Source: Guyparkeria halophila
GTDB lineage: Bacteria; Pseudomonadota; Gammaproteobacteria; Halothiobacillales; Halothiobacillaceae
Assembly: GCF_034479635.1 (NCBI RefSeq)
Contig: NZ_CP140153.1
Coordinates: forward strand, 1,309,501 to 1,373,500
DNA: 64,000 nucleotides
Direction: 5' to 3'
A program made the position numbers and the translations under genes. Of the stretch, positions 28,211-36,414 are shown in pieces; the first letter of the stretch is position 1, and every line of letters begins with the position of its first letter. The notes under the pieces were generated by a model. It was not told the DNA's origin. It was given only the letters and a program-made list of their open reading frames with translations, and searched no databases.

Positions 28211-29251
28211 ATGGAATACCGACGATTGGGCAACAGTGGCCTCAAGGTGAGCGAGATCTGTCTCGGCACGATGACCTTTGGCGAGCAGAACACGGAGGGC
28301 GAGGCACACGAGCAACTCGATCACGCGATCGCTTCCGGGATCAACTTCATCGATACCGCGGAGATGTATCCGGTACCCCCACGGGCAGAGACACAGGGGC
28401 GCACGGAGTCCTACGTTGGTTCCTGGTTGCGCAAGCAGCGGCGTGACGAGCTGATCATCGCCACCAAGATCACCGGCGCGGGGCGTGCCAGCCTCAATCA
28501 TGTTCGTGGTGGTCCTCGCGTGACGCGAGAACACGTCCGGAAGGCGATCGACGATAGCCTCGGTCGTTTGCAGACCGACTACGTCGATCTCTACCAGATT
28601 CATTGGCCGGATCGGTACGTGCCCAAGTTCGGCCAGGCCTATTACGACCCCGACGAACGTTGGGAGAGCGAGTCGATCGATGAGCAGTTACGGGCACTCG
28701 GCGAACAGGTCGAGGCCGGCAAGATCCGGTATGTGGGGCTGTCGAACGAGACGCCCTTCGGGGTGATGGCCTTCGTCGAGGCGGCGCGTCGACATGGGCT
28801 GCCGGTCGTCACCTCGGTGCAGAACGCCTACCATCTGATGAACCGGACCTTCGAAACCGGGGGGCTGGCCGAGGTCTGCAATGAGCTCGATGTGGCGCTG
28901 TTGCCCTACAGTCCGCTGGCATTCGGTCATCTGACCGGCAAATACCTGGACGATCCGTCGGCCCCGGGCCGCATCACGCGCTTCCCCGATTTCGGCCAAC
29001 GTTATGAAAAGCCCAACGCCGCCGCGGCGACCCGCGCCTACGTGGATCTGGCCCGCGAGCACGGTCTGTCGCCGGCACAGATGGCGATCGCGTTCACCCT
29101 GCGTCGCCCCGAGGTGGCCGCCACCATTATCGGTGCCACCACCCTGCGCCAGCTCGAGGAAAACATTGCCGCGGCCGATGTGTCACTTTCGTCGGAACTG
29201 CTCGACGCGATCGATGCGATCGACGCCCGCTATCCGAACCCCACGGTCTGA
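28211..29251 (+). CDS. tas: aldo/keto reductase of the Tas type
   Basis: The 346-residue NADPH-dependent oxidoreductase closely resembles E. coli Tas along its length. Shared features include LGTMTFGEQN near residue 20, DTAEMYPVPPRAETQG with the catalytic Asp and Tyr, a Lys in IIATKITG, and the active-site His in YQIHWPDR. The C-terminal NADP site GATTLRQLEENI is present. A GGAG ribosome-binding site precedes the ATG. gabD follows after 19 bases, so the two probably share a transcript. The physiological substrate of Tas is not well defined. Confidence 0.9.
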   Translation: MEYRRLGNSGLKVSEICLGTMTFGEQNTEGEAHEQLDHAIASGINFIDTAEMYPVPPRAETQGRTESYVGSWLRKQRRDELIIATKITGAGRASLNHVRGGPRVTREHVRKAIDDSLGRLQTDYVDLYQIHWPDRYVPKFGQAYYDPDERWESESIDEQLRALGEQVEAGKIRYVGLSNETPFGVMAFVEAARRHGLPVVTSVQNAYHLMNRTFETGGLAEVCNELDVALLPYSPLAFGHLTGKYLDDPSAPGRITRFPDFGQRYEKPNAAAATRAYVDLAREHGLSPAQMAIAFTLRRPEVAATIIGATTLRQLEENIAAADVSLSSELLDAIDAIDARYPNPTV

Positions 29252-29270
29252 CGTCGGAAGGGAGACGACC

Positions 29271-30734
29271 ATGAGTGAAGATCTGATCGCATCGACCGCC
29301 GCCAACCCCTTGTTCCGCGAGGCATGCTTTATCGACGGGCAGTGGATTTCGCCCGAGGATGCGGAACGACAGGTGGTGACCAACCCGGCCAACGGCGCGC
29401 AGATCGGCGCGGTCCCCCGGCTGGGAGCTGAGCACACGCGGCAGGCGATCGAGGCGGCCAACCGGGCCTGGCCGGCCTGGCGGGCACAGACCGCCGAGGC
29501 GCGCGGCGCGATCTTGTACCGCTGGTACGAACTGATGCTCGAGCATGAACAGGTGCTGGCGCGGATCATGACGATCGAGCAGGGCAAGCCGCTGGCCGAA
29601 TCGGCCGGCGAGATCCGCTACGCGGCCTCGTTTCTCAAGTGGTTCGCGGAAGAGGCCCGGCGTGCCTATGGTCGGACCATCCCGCCGGCCAAAACCGGGC
29701 AGCAAATCGTGGTGATCCGCCAGCCGATCGGCGTCTGTGCGGCAATCACCCCCTGGAATTTCCCCTCCTCGATGATTACCCGCAAGGCGGCTGCCGCGCT
29801 CGCCGCCGGTTGCCCGATCGTCGTCAAACCGGCCAGCGCCACGCCGTTTTCCGCGTTGGCATTGGCGGCGCTCGCGGAACAGGCCGGGGTGCCGACGGGG
29901 GTATTCAACGTGTTGACCGGTTCGGCAAGCGAGATTGCCGGCGAGATGACGGCCAACCCGATCGTGCGCAAGATCTCGTTCACCGGTTCGACCGAGGTGG
30001 GTAGTGCGCTGATGCGCCAGGCGGCCGGGAACGTGCAGAAGATTTCCCTGGAACTGGGGGGGAACGCGCCGTTTATCGTGTTCGACGATGCCGATCTCGA
30101 GGCTGCCGTGGAAGGCGCGATCGCCGCCAAGTTCCGAAACACCGGCCAGACCTGTGTTTGCGTCAACCGCTTCTACGTTCAGGAAGGGATGTATGACGCG
30201 TTCATCGGCCGGCTGAAGGACCGCATCGAGGGCCTGGAATTGGGCGACGGGATGAACCCCGATTCCGACGTGACCCCACTGATCGACAAGGCGGCCGCGG
30301 ACAAGGTGCTGGCGCAGATCGAGGATGCGACAGCCCAGGGCGCCACGCTGGTTACCGGCGGGCGACGTGATCCCCGCGGCGAAAATTACGTGCTGCCGAC
30401 GCTGCTGACGGAAATCCGCCAATCGATGCAGGTCATGCACGAGGAGACGTTCGGCCCACTGGTGGCCGTGTCACGCTTTACCGACGAGGCGCAGGCGATC
30501 GAAATGGCGAACGACACGCCTTTCGGTCTGGCGGCCTATTTCTATAGCGAGAACGTCCACCGGGTCTGGCGGGTGGCCGAGGCGATCGAGGCGGGCATGA
30601 TCGGGATCAACACCGGACTGGTGTCCAATGCCGCGGCACCCTTCGGTGGGGTCAAGGCATCGGGCCTGGGGCGCGAGGGCGCGAGCGAGGGATTGGACGA
30701 GTACCTGGAGACCAAATACCTGCTGATGGGGTGA
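29271..30734 (+). CDS. gabD: succinate-semialdehyde dehydrogenase (NADP type)
   Basis: The 487-residue aldehyde dehydrogenase matches GabD. ITPWNFPSSMITRKAAAALA marks the cofactor site. SLELGGNAPFIVFDDADLEA holds the general-base Glu. FRNTGQTCVCVNRFYVQ holds the catalytic Cys. The enzyme oxidises succinate semialdehyde to succinate in 4-aminobutyrate breakdown. GGAAGGGAG precedes the ATG at 29271. No gabT is adjacent, so other semialdehydes are possible substrates. Confidence 0.92.
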   Translation: MSEDLIASTAANPLFREACFIDGQWISPEDAERQVVTNPANGAQIGAVPRLGAEHTRQAIEAANRAWPAWRAQTAEARGAILYRWYELMLEHEQVLARIMTIEQGKPLAESAGEIRYAASFLKWFAEEARRAYGRTIPPAKTGQQIVVIRQPIGVCAAITPWNFPSSMITRKAAAALAAGCPIVVKPASATPFSALALAALAEQAGVPTGVFNVLTGSASEIAGEMTANPIVRKISFTGSTEVGSALMRQAAGNVQKISLELGGNAPFIVFDDADLEAAVEGAIAAKFRNTGQTCVCVNRFYVQEGMYDAFIGRLKDRIEGLELGDGMNPDSDVTPLIDKAAADKVLAQIEDATAQGATLVTGGRRDPRGENYVLPTLLTEIRQSMQVMHEETFGPLVAVSRFTDEAQAIEMANDTPFGLAAYFYSENVHRVWRVAEAIEAGMIGINTGLVSNAAAPFGGVKASGLGREGASEGLDEYLETKYLLMG

Positions 30735-30791
30735 GGCCATTGGGGCCGATGCCCGTTGGTTGTTTCAGCAGGGAGGCCCGTCGCCAGCGCT

Positions 30792-31061
30792 AGGGAAACT
30801 CTGCACGAATCGATAGTGTCTCTGCGGGATCGCCAAGGATCCAGATGCAAGGCGCAGTGCGCAGTGAATGGCCGTTGCCATTCGCAAGCACCGCAACGCC
30901 GCAGATGGGCCCTTGGCGGCCCGCCCGTGCGGGGCTCGCGGGTTGGCCCGCACTCGTCGTTCCCGGCCCTCGACGGGCAGCGAGCCCGCCTTCGGCCCGG
31001 CGCCTCGATTGCGAACAAACCCGCGAGCCAGAGGCGCCATCGATTCATGCGAAGTTTCCCT
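30792..31061. mobile_element. MITE-like element with imperfect terminal inverted repeats
   Basis: The left end at 30792-30824 (AGGGAAACTCTGCACGAATC...) and the right end at 31029-31061, read inverted, match at 27 of 33 positions, and all six differences are transitions. The 270-bp unit has no convincing gene and fills the gap between gabD and the SprA gene. No clear target-site duplication is visible at the borders. An 18-base core of the left end, GGAAACTCTGCACGAATC, is repeated exactly at 33008-33025. The size, inverted ends and lack of coding sequence fit a non-autonomous transposable element. The parent transposase is not in the window. Confidence 0.65.
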
Positions 31062-31078
31062 TCGATGAAACGGCAGGC

Positions 31079-31786
31079 TCAGGCCATCGCATTGAGGTTC
31101 GAGCCGGCCATCACTTGGTTGGCCGTGCGGCGATACTGGGTGGATGCGTCGCTCGAATCTACCCCCGCGGCGGAGCGCTCATCGTCGCCTTGAAAGTCGG
31201 GGCCGGCGCGGGACTCGGCCTGGTCGCTGGCTTGGCCGGTGGACTGGGCTTCGGCCTGTGCCTCGGCCTGCGCGCGATTGCGTTCGGCCGTTGCCTGCGC
31301 CGCCACGGCCAGGTCGGTGGGTGACGGCTCGGCCGGGGCCAGGGCCGCGCGAATGACCTGTGCCATTTTATCCGCGGTCGCTCGTGGATCGTCCGGGACG
31401 GGCGTGGTATCGATCTGGACGTCGCCACCCACCGCGTAGCGTTTTCCGTCGGGTCCCTGTTGGTAGTCGTAGGAACCACCGCGCACGAGGTTGCCTCCGG
31501 CCGCACGATGGGCATTCTCATGGGCACGCACCTCGCGATCACGCGCCTTGAGGTCCGTCAGCATGCGTTGCTCCTCGATCGCCGTCGCGTCGGTCGTCAT
31601 GGGTGCCCGAACCGGGCGCGCCTCATCGCTCTCCCGGCGTTCAACTCGCGGCGTTTCCGCGGTTGCCACCGGCGCTTGTGGCTTGGTGGCCGGCCCCATG
31701 CCGGTTGGTGCCACGACCGTCGACCCGCCCGGCACGAACGGCGGGGCAGGCGGGAGGCTGGGCAATGAGGCAGCGATCGGTGTCAT
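31079..31786 (-). CDS. SprA-family putative metalloprotease (CJM1_0395 type)
   Basis: The 235-residue protein has a Pro/Ala/Thr-rich N-terminal third. The core domain holds HENAH at residues 89-93 within EVRAHENAHRAAGG, an HExxH zincin-type motif. RGGSYDYQQGPDGKRYAVGG follows. The C-terminal 70 residues are Ala/Gln/Glu-rich low complexity. These features match the SprA-related/putative metalloprotease family, for which activity is not established to my knowledge. No clear signal peptide is seen. The MITE-like element ends 17 bases after its stop. Confidence 0.72.
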   Translation of the reverse strand: MTPIAASLPSLPPAPPFVPGGSTVVAPTGMGPATKPQAPVATAETPRVERRESDEARPVRAPMTTDATAIEEQRMLTDLKARDREVRAHENAHRAAGGNLVRGGSYDYQQGPDGKRYAVGGDVQIDTTPVPDDPRATADKMAQVIRAALAPAEPSPTDLAVAAQATAERNRAQAEAQAEAQSTGQASDQAESRAGPDFQGDDERSAAGVDSSDASTQYRRTANQVMAGSNLNAMA

Positions 31787-31819
31787 TGACGGGGATGGGT
31801 CTCGATTCAGATCAATCGG

Positions 31820-31848
31820 TTATATCGTCTTTGTGCACGATCTGCAAT
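31820..31848 (-). promoter_or_regulatory. sigma-70-type promoter of the SprA-family gene
   Basis: On the minus strand TTGCAG (31848-31843) and TATAAC (31825-31820) are 17 bases apart. The start of transcription would fall about 27 bases upstream of the ATG at 31786. Confidence 0.6.
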
Positions 31849-32051
31849 ATCTGCGATAAGCGCATCCGCCGCAGACGAATCGCCCCATCCGCCGACTGCG
31901 GAGCATGACAAGTCGACGGAACCCCGTGATGATGCTGTTGTCCCCGTGACCATGAGCCAGGTGGCCCGGGCGAGGGCGGCTTGGATTCGTCCCGACCGAC
32001 GACTAGGCTCTCACCTGACAGTTAGGGTTTTTCACCAAGAGGATTCGCGAT

Positions 32052-32393
32052 ATGGCACAGGCACCACAGAAAGACAGTAACGCCGAGCTCGAAGCGGTCA
32101 AGGCCGATCTGGCGCAGTTGCGTGGCGACGTGGGCGACATGCTCAAGGCGTTCAAGGAACAGAACGAAGCCCGAGTTCGACAAGGCGCAGGGAGAGCGCG
32201 TGACGAGGTCCAGTCGGCCTTCGACGAGGGTCTCGACACCCTGAATCGCGGGTACGAGCAGGCGCGACAGTATGGCGATAAGCGCGTCGAGGAGGCCGAG
32301 CAAATGGTCGGTCGCCACCCGTTGACCTCGGTGGTCGCCGCCTTTGGCGTGGGGTTTGTCATTGCCAAGTTGATCGACGGAGGCCGACACTGA
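32052..32393 (+). CDS. DUF883 (ElaB/YqjD-type) membrane-anchored protein
   Basis: The 113-residue protein has an amphipathic charged helical body (VKADLAQLRGDVGDMLKAF and EQARQYGDKRVEEAEQM). A C-terminal transmembrane segment ends HPLTSVVAAFGVGFVIAKLI. This is the YqjD/ElaB architecture. E. coli YqjD is reported to tether ribosomes to the membrane in stationary phase. An AGAGGA ribosome-binding site precedes the ATG. It heads a three-gene set with the YqjE- and YqjK-like genes. Confidence 0.85.
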   Translation: MAQAPQKDSNAELEAVKADLAQLRGDVGDMLKAFKEQNEARVRQGAGRARDEVQSAFDEGLDTLNRGYEQARQYGDKRVEEAEQMVGRHPLTSVVAAFGVGFVIAKLIDGGRH

Positions 32394-32419
32394 AAGCGCT
32401 GACCGATTATGTCCTCGCC

Positions 32420-32665
32420 TTGACCAACCTGGTCGAGGCCGAGGGGCGGGTGCTCCGCCAACAGGTCGGCCGCGTTGCGGCCGCCGTCGTGTTGCTGGGC
32501 GTGGTCGGATTGTTGGCGGTGGTGGCCATCGGGTTGGTGCTCGCGGCGATCTACCACTGGGTCGCCCCGGTTTGGGGGGCCGCGGGTGGTTTCGCCGTGA
32601 TCGCCTCCGTGAGCTTGCTGGTTGCGGCCATGCTGGGTTTCTGGGCCTACCGATGGTTGCGGTGA
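32420..32665 (+). CDS. YqjE-type holin-superfamily membrane protein (DUF1469)
   Basis: The protein has about 81 residues from a TTG at 32420. It has a short amphipathic start (VEAEGRVLRQQVGR) and two transmembrane segments separated by a short loop. YqjE proteins usually have about ten more residues at the start. The in-frame sequence from 32390 (LKALTDYVLALTNL) fits that, but it begins with CTG, so the true start is unresolved. The gene follows DUF883 closely and overlaps the next gene by 13 bases. Confidence 0.72.
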   Translation: MTNLVEAEGRVLRQQVGRVAAAVVLLGVVGLLAVVAIGLVLAAIYHWVAPVWGAAGGFAVIASVSLLVAAMLGFWAYRWLR

Positions 32666-32997
32666 CTAGCGACGCCCGACGGCTCGAGCAGCGCGCTCGC
32701 CGGTCTCATGTCGGGGCTTTCCCGTCTGCCCGGTGCGAACCCTCTCCCTCAGAGGACCTGCAGCGGGCCAAGCTGGCCTTGCAAGACAGCAGCCAACGCC
32801 TGCAAGGCGGTGCCGAGATGCTTTGGCTCCCGGTTGCGTCTGGCACGCAGCACCACCCGTGGCGGACGCTGGGGCTGGCCGTGGCCGCGGGTACGGCCTA
32901 TGGCTGGCTGGATGATGCGACGCACGGCGCCGTTACCCGTTTCACGTGGCATGTGTTGCGAACCCGGGTGCTCCGGAACGGTCTCAGGTTGCGGTAA
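32653..32997 (+). CDS. YqjK-position small basic protein
   Basis: The 114-residue protein is translated from an ATG inside the end of the YqjE gene. It contains PSEDLQRAKLALQDSSQRLQ and a weakly hydrophobic HPWRTLGLAVAAGTAYGWLD near the C-terminus, which resembles the HP...A.GVG end of YqjD-type proteins. It takes the place of yqjK in the yqjD-yqjE-yqjK order. Sequence similarity to YqjK itself cannot be asserted by eye. Confidence 0.6.
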   Translation: MVAVTSDARRLEQRARRSHVGAFPSARCEPSPSEDLQRAKLALQDSSQRLQGGAEMLWLPVASGTQHHPWRTLGLAVAAGTAYGWLDDATHGAVTRFTWHVLRTRVLRNGLRLR

Positions 32998-33005
32998 CCA
33001 CGTTT

Positions 33006-33100
33006 AAGGAAACTCTGCACGAATCCGATGCGCGCCGGCCCAACGAGTCGTTCGTGGTCAAGGCGCGCGGGACGTTTTCGGGCTCGTGCACGGGTTCCTC
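33006..33100. repeat. dispersed repeat sharing its end with the MITE-like element
   Basis: AAGGAAACTCTGCACGAATC at 33006-33025 contains an 18-base exact copy of the left-end core at 30794-30811. The segment at 33081-33100, read inverted, matches it at 14 of 20 positions (GAGGAACCCGTGCACGAGCC), so the 95-bp interval may be a very short element with its own inverted ends. It lies between the YqjK-like gene and the ribosome-binding site of exoD, so the exoD transcript probably crosses it. Confidence 0.5.
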
Positions 33101-33114
33101 GAGGAGGAAGGGTG

Positions 33115-33750
33115 ATGCCGCAGGATGAGGATCGAGCGAAAACCGGTCAGGCATTGGTCGTCAACGAGGCGCCACGCAATCTGGGCGATCTGCTGCAACG
33201 GATCGCACAGGTCGCATCCGACCGGGACGACGTCTATCTGGCGACCATCATGGACGCGCTCGGCACGCGGTCGTTCGGCCCGGTCCTCCTTCTGATCGGT
33301 GTGATCCTCGTATCGCCCCTAAGTGGCTTGCCGGGCATGCCGACCACGATGGGAATCGGTTTGGCGTTGATCTCCCTGCAACTGGTCATGGGCCGAGAGG
33401 CATTCTGGCTGCCTCGTTGGCTGCTTGATCGTCACGTGCCCAGCGGCCGCCTCCAGAGCGCACTGCAATGGCTGGACCGGCCGGCGCGTTTTATTGATTG
33501 GTGGCTGCGGCCACGACTCTCCATACTGGCCTCCGACAGTGGCGCGGTTTTCATCGCCGCGATCTGCCTGCTGTTGGCGCTGGCCATGCCGGCGATGGAA
33601 TTGGTGCCATTCTCGGCGACGGCCGCGGGACTGGCCGTGGTGGCTTTCGGCCTGGCGCTGGTGGCCATCGACGGCCTGTTCGTGTTGCTGGGGGTGTTCT
33701 ACCTGCTGGCCGTCGCCACGTTGGCCATCACCGGACTGGTGGCGACCTGA
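33115..33750 (+). CDS. ExoD family membrane protein (first copy)
   Basis: The 211-residue protein belongs to the exopolysaccharide synthesis ExoD family. GTRSFGPVLLLIGVILVSPL and GLPGMPTTMGIGLALISLQL are the family core. FWLPRWLLDR follows, and two more transmembrane segments lie near the end. GAGGAGGAAGG is a strong ribosome-binding site. The family is named from Rhizobium exoD, needed for exopolysaccharide and alkali tolerance; its biochemical role is unknown. A second copy lies at 36415-37035. Confidence 0.85.
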   Translation: MPQDEDRAKTGQALVVNEAPRNLGDLLQRIAQVASDRDDVYLATIMDALGTRSFGPVLLLIGVILVSPLSGLPGMPTTMGIGLALISLQLVMGREAFWLPRWLLDRHVPSGRLQSALQWLDRPARFIDWWLRPRLSILASDSGAVFIAAICLLLALAMPAMELVPFSATAAGLAVVAFGLALVAIDGLFVLLGVFYLLAVATLAITGLVAT

Positions 33751-33887
33751 GGTGTTCTGACACCCGCCATCGGCCGTGACCGCCAGGAACGCTGAACGCG
33801 ATTCGATGGCACCTCCGGCTTGCGGAGTTGCCCGCCATCAAGTCGGTACGGCAGAGGCAGTGGCTGTTCGTACCGCGTTTCTCCGGG

Positions 33888-36149
33888 TCAGTCGTCGCGC
33901 ACGCAGTCGATGAAGTAGCGCAGACCCTCCTCGGTATCCTCCGCCACCAGACCGTGCACGTCGGTCTCAAACCCCGGCACCTGTTTGTTGAAGTGGCGAA
34001 CGAACGTCAGGTACTCGACGATGCGGGCATTGAAGCGTTCGCCCGGTACCAGGAGCGGAATACCCGGCGGGTAGGGTGTGACCAGTGACGCGGTGATCCG
34101 TCCCTCCAGTTCGTCGATCGGTACACGGTCGATCTGCTTTCTCGCCATCTTCGACCAGGCATCCGCCGGGCGCATCGCCGGCTGGATATCGGAGAGGTAC
34201 ATCTCGGTGGTCAGCTTGGCGACATCGTGCTCTCGGTAGACCGCGTGGAGCTTTTCGCAGAGATCACGCAGGCCCACCCGTTCGTAGCGCGGATGCTTGT
34301 TGACGAACTCGGGCATGATCCGCCACAGCGGCTGGTTGCGCTGATACTCGTCCTTGAACTGCTGCAACGCGGTCAGCAGCGTGTTCCAGCGGCCCTTGGT
34401 GATGCCGATGGTGAACATGATGAAAAAGCTGTAGAGGCCGGCCTTCTCGACCACCACGCCGTGCTCAGCCAGATAGCGGGTAACGATCGACGCCGGGATG
34501 CCCCAGTCGTGGAAATCACCGTCGACATCGAGCCCTGGCGTGATGATGGTCGCCTTGATCGGATCAAGCATGTTGAAGCCGGTCGGCACCTGGCCGAAGC
34601 CATGCCAGCGGTCGTCCTCGTGGAGCATCCAGTCGTCGCGGGTGCCGATGCCTTCCTCGGGGATCGAATCCGGGCCCCAGACCTTGAACCACCAGTCATC
34701 GCCGTATTCGGCATCCACCTTCTGCATGGCGCGGCGGAAGTCCATCGCCTCGAAGATCGACTCCTCGACCAGCGCTGTACCGCCCGGCGGTTCCATCATC
34801 GAGGCGGCCACGTCGCAGGAGGCGATGATCGCGTACTGCGGCGAGGTCGAGGAGTGCATCAGGTAGGCCTCGTTGAACACGTCCTGGTCGAAGCGTTCCT
34901 TGTTGCAGTCCTGCACCAGCACTTGGGAGGCCTGCGACAAGCCGGCCAGCAGCTTGTGGGTCGACTGCGTCGAGTAGATCACCGAGTCGTCGCAGCGGCG
35001 CCGGTCGGCACCGATGGCATGGTAGTCGCCGTAGAAGTCGTGGAAGGCCGCGTGCGGCAGCCACGCCTCGTCGAAATGCAGAACCTCGACGAAACCGTCG
35101 AGCTCGTCCTTGATCTCCTCGACGTTGTAGAGAATGCCGTCGTAGGTGGACTGGGTGATGGTCAGTATCTTGGGCTGCTGGTCCTCGGCCTTGCCGGCGA
35201 ACGGGTGCTCGGCGATCTTCTTCTTGATGTTCTCCTTGGAGAACTCCCGGCGGGGGATCGGGCCGATGATGCCGTAGTGGTTGCGCGTCGGCATCAGGAA
35301 CACCGGGATGGCGCCGGTGAGGATGATCGAGTGCAGGATCGACTTGTGGCAGTTGCGATCGACCACGACCACGTCACCCGGGGCGACATTCGAGTTCCAC
35401 ACCATCCGGTTGGAGGTCGAGGTGCCGTTGGTGACGAAGAACAGGTGGTCGGCGTTGAAGATGCGCGCGGCGTTGCGCTCCGAGGCGGCCACCGGGCCGG
35501 TATGATCGAGTAGTTGACCGAGTTCCTCGACGGCATTGCAGACATCGGCCCGCAGCAGGTTCTCGCCGAAGAACTGGTGGAACATCTGTCCGACCGGGCT
35601 CTTGAGGAAGGCGACGCCGCCGGAATGTCCCGGGCAGTGCCAGGAGTACGAGCCGTCGGCGGCGTAGCCGGTCAGCGCGCGGAAGAAGGGCGGGGCGAGC
35701 GAGTTGAGGTAGCTGCGCGCCTCGCGGATCACGTGCCGGGCGACGAACTCGGGCGTGTCCTCGAACATGTGGATGAAGCCGTGCAGCTCCTTGAGCACGT
35801 CGTTGGGCAGGTGCCGGCTGGTGCGCGTCTCCCCGTAGAGGAAGATCGGGATATCCGCGTTGCGAAAGCGGATTTCCTGGATGAAGTTGCGTAGCTGGAC
35901 GATGACCTCCAGCGACTCGTCCACTGAGGCATTGCCGCCGTGAAACTCCTCGTCATCGATGGAGATGACGAACGCGGACACCCGCGCCTGTTGTTGAGCG
36001 AAGGCGGCCAGGTCCACGTAGCTGGTGACCCCCAATACCTCCTCGCCCTCGGCACGGATCGCCTCGGCCAGCGCACGAATGCCCAGGCCGGAGACGTTTT
36101 CGGAGCGAAAGTCCTCGTCGATAATGACGATGGGGAAGCGGAAGATCAT
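33888..36149 (-). CDS. PLP-dependent arginine/lysine/ornithine decarboxylase
   Basis: The 753-residue enzyme is a fold-I basic amino acid decarboxylase of the LdcI/AdiA/SpeC superfamily. An N-terminal response-regulator-like wing domain covers about residues 1-130. SWHCPGHSGGVAFLKSPVGQ, TNGTSTSNRMVWNS and FDEAWLPHAAFHDFYG mark the core. The PLP lysine is Lys399 in YSTQSTHKLLAGLSQAS. The C-terminal PYPPGIPLLVPGERF is conserved. The sequence looks closest to the Pseudomonas-type lysine/arginine enzymes, but substrate cannot be fixed by eye. Decarboxylation consumes a proton, so acid tolerance or polyamine synthesis are both possible roles. Flanked by two ExoD genes. Confidence 0.9.
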   Translation of the reverse strand: MIFRFPIVIIDEDFRSENVSGLGIRALAEAIRAEGEEVLGVTSYVDLAAFAQQQARVSAFVISIDDEEFHGGNASVDESLEVIVQLRNFIQEIRFRNADIPIFLYGETRTSRHLPNDVLKELHGFIHMFEDTPEFVARHVIREARSYLNSLAPPFFRALTGYAADGSYSWHCPGHSGGVAFLKSPVGQMFHQFFGENLLRADVCNAVEELGQLLDHTGPVAASERNAARIFNADHLFFVTNGTSTSNRMVWNSNVAPGDVVVVDRNCHKSILHSIILTGAIPVFLMPTRNHYGIIGPIPRREFSKENIKKKIAEHPFAGKAEDQQPKILTITQSTYDGILYNVEEIKDELDGFVEVLHFDEAWLPHAAFHDFYGDYHAIGADRRRCDDSVIYSTQSTHKLLAGLSQASQVLVQDCNKERFDQDVFNEAYLMHSSTSPQYAIIASCDVAASMMEPPGGTALVEESIFEAMDFRRAMQKVDAEYGDDWWFKVWGPDSIPEEGIGTRDDWMLHEDDRWHGFGQVPTGFNMLDPIKATIITPGLDVDGDFHDWGIPASIVTRYLAEHGVVVEKAGLYSFFIMFTIGITKGRWNTLLTALQQFKDEYQRNQPLWRIMPEFVNKHPRYERVGLRDLCEKLHAVYREHDVAKLTTEMYLSDIQPAMRPADAWSKMARKQIDRVPIDELEGRITASLVTPYPPGIPLLVPGERFNARIVEYLTFVRHFNKQVPGFETDVHGLVAEDTEEGLRYFIDCVRDD

Positions 36150-36236
36150 GGATGGTCAACCTCGGGATCCGCAGGTGGCTGTCTCGGCGAAACCAATACC
36201 CGTTTGTCGGGTCGGAGAGAAAGCCGCGCCAATGGC

Positions 36237-36259
36237 AAAACCCGGGGCAGGGCCCCGGG
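36237..36259 (-). terminator. strong stem-loop plus T-run in the decarboxylase leader (possible attenuator)
   Basis: CCCGGGGC (36241-36248) and GCCCCGGG (36252-36259) form a perfect eight-base stem with a three-base loop. On the minus strand it is followed by TTTT. It lies about 88 bases upstream of the decarboxylase start with no gene before it on that strand, so it could terminate early transcripts in the leader. A possible -10 box TAAACT lies at 36281-36276 without a good -35 box. Confidence 0.45.
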
Positions 36260-36414
36260 CGAAAAGTTAGGTCCAAGTTTACAACAAATGCCCGCAGGCG
36301 CTGCGTCTCGCCGGATCGATCGGCAAGCCAGGTGGTTCAGGCTTGCAGTGCCCGGTCGACACGGATCAAGGAGCCGGGATAGATCCCGACGTGATTCAAA
36401 GGTAGGTGACAGCA

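Noticed and set aside
30845-31324. Plus-strand frames crossing the MITE-like element
   Set aside because: They run through both inverted ends and into the SprA gene antisense, and have arginine/proline-rich shadow composition.
34227-35513. A 428-codon plus-strand frame inside the decarboxylase gene
   Set aside because: It is fully antisense to a well-conserved enzyme and has the same Val/Gly/Leu-rich shadow composition, with no domain match.
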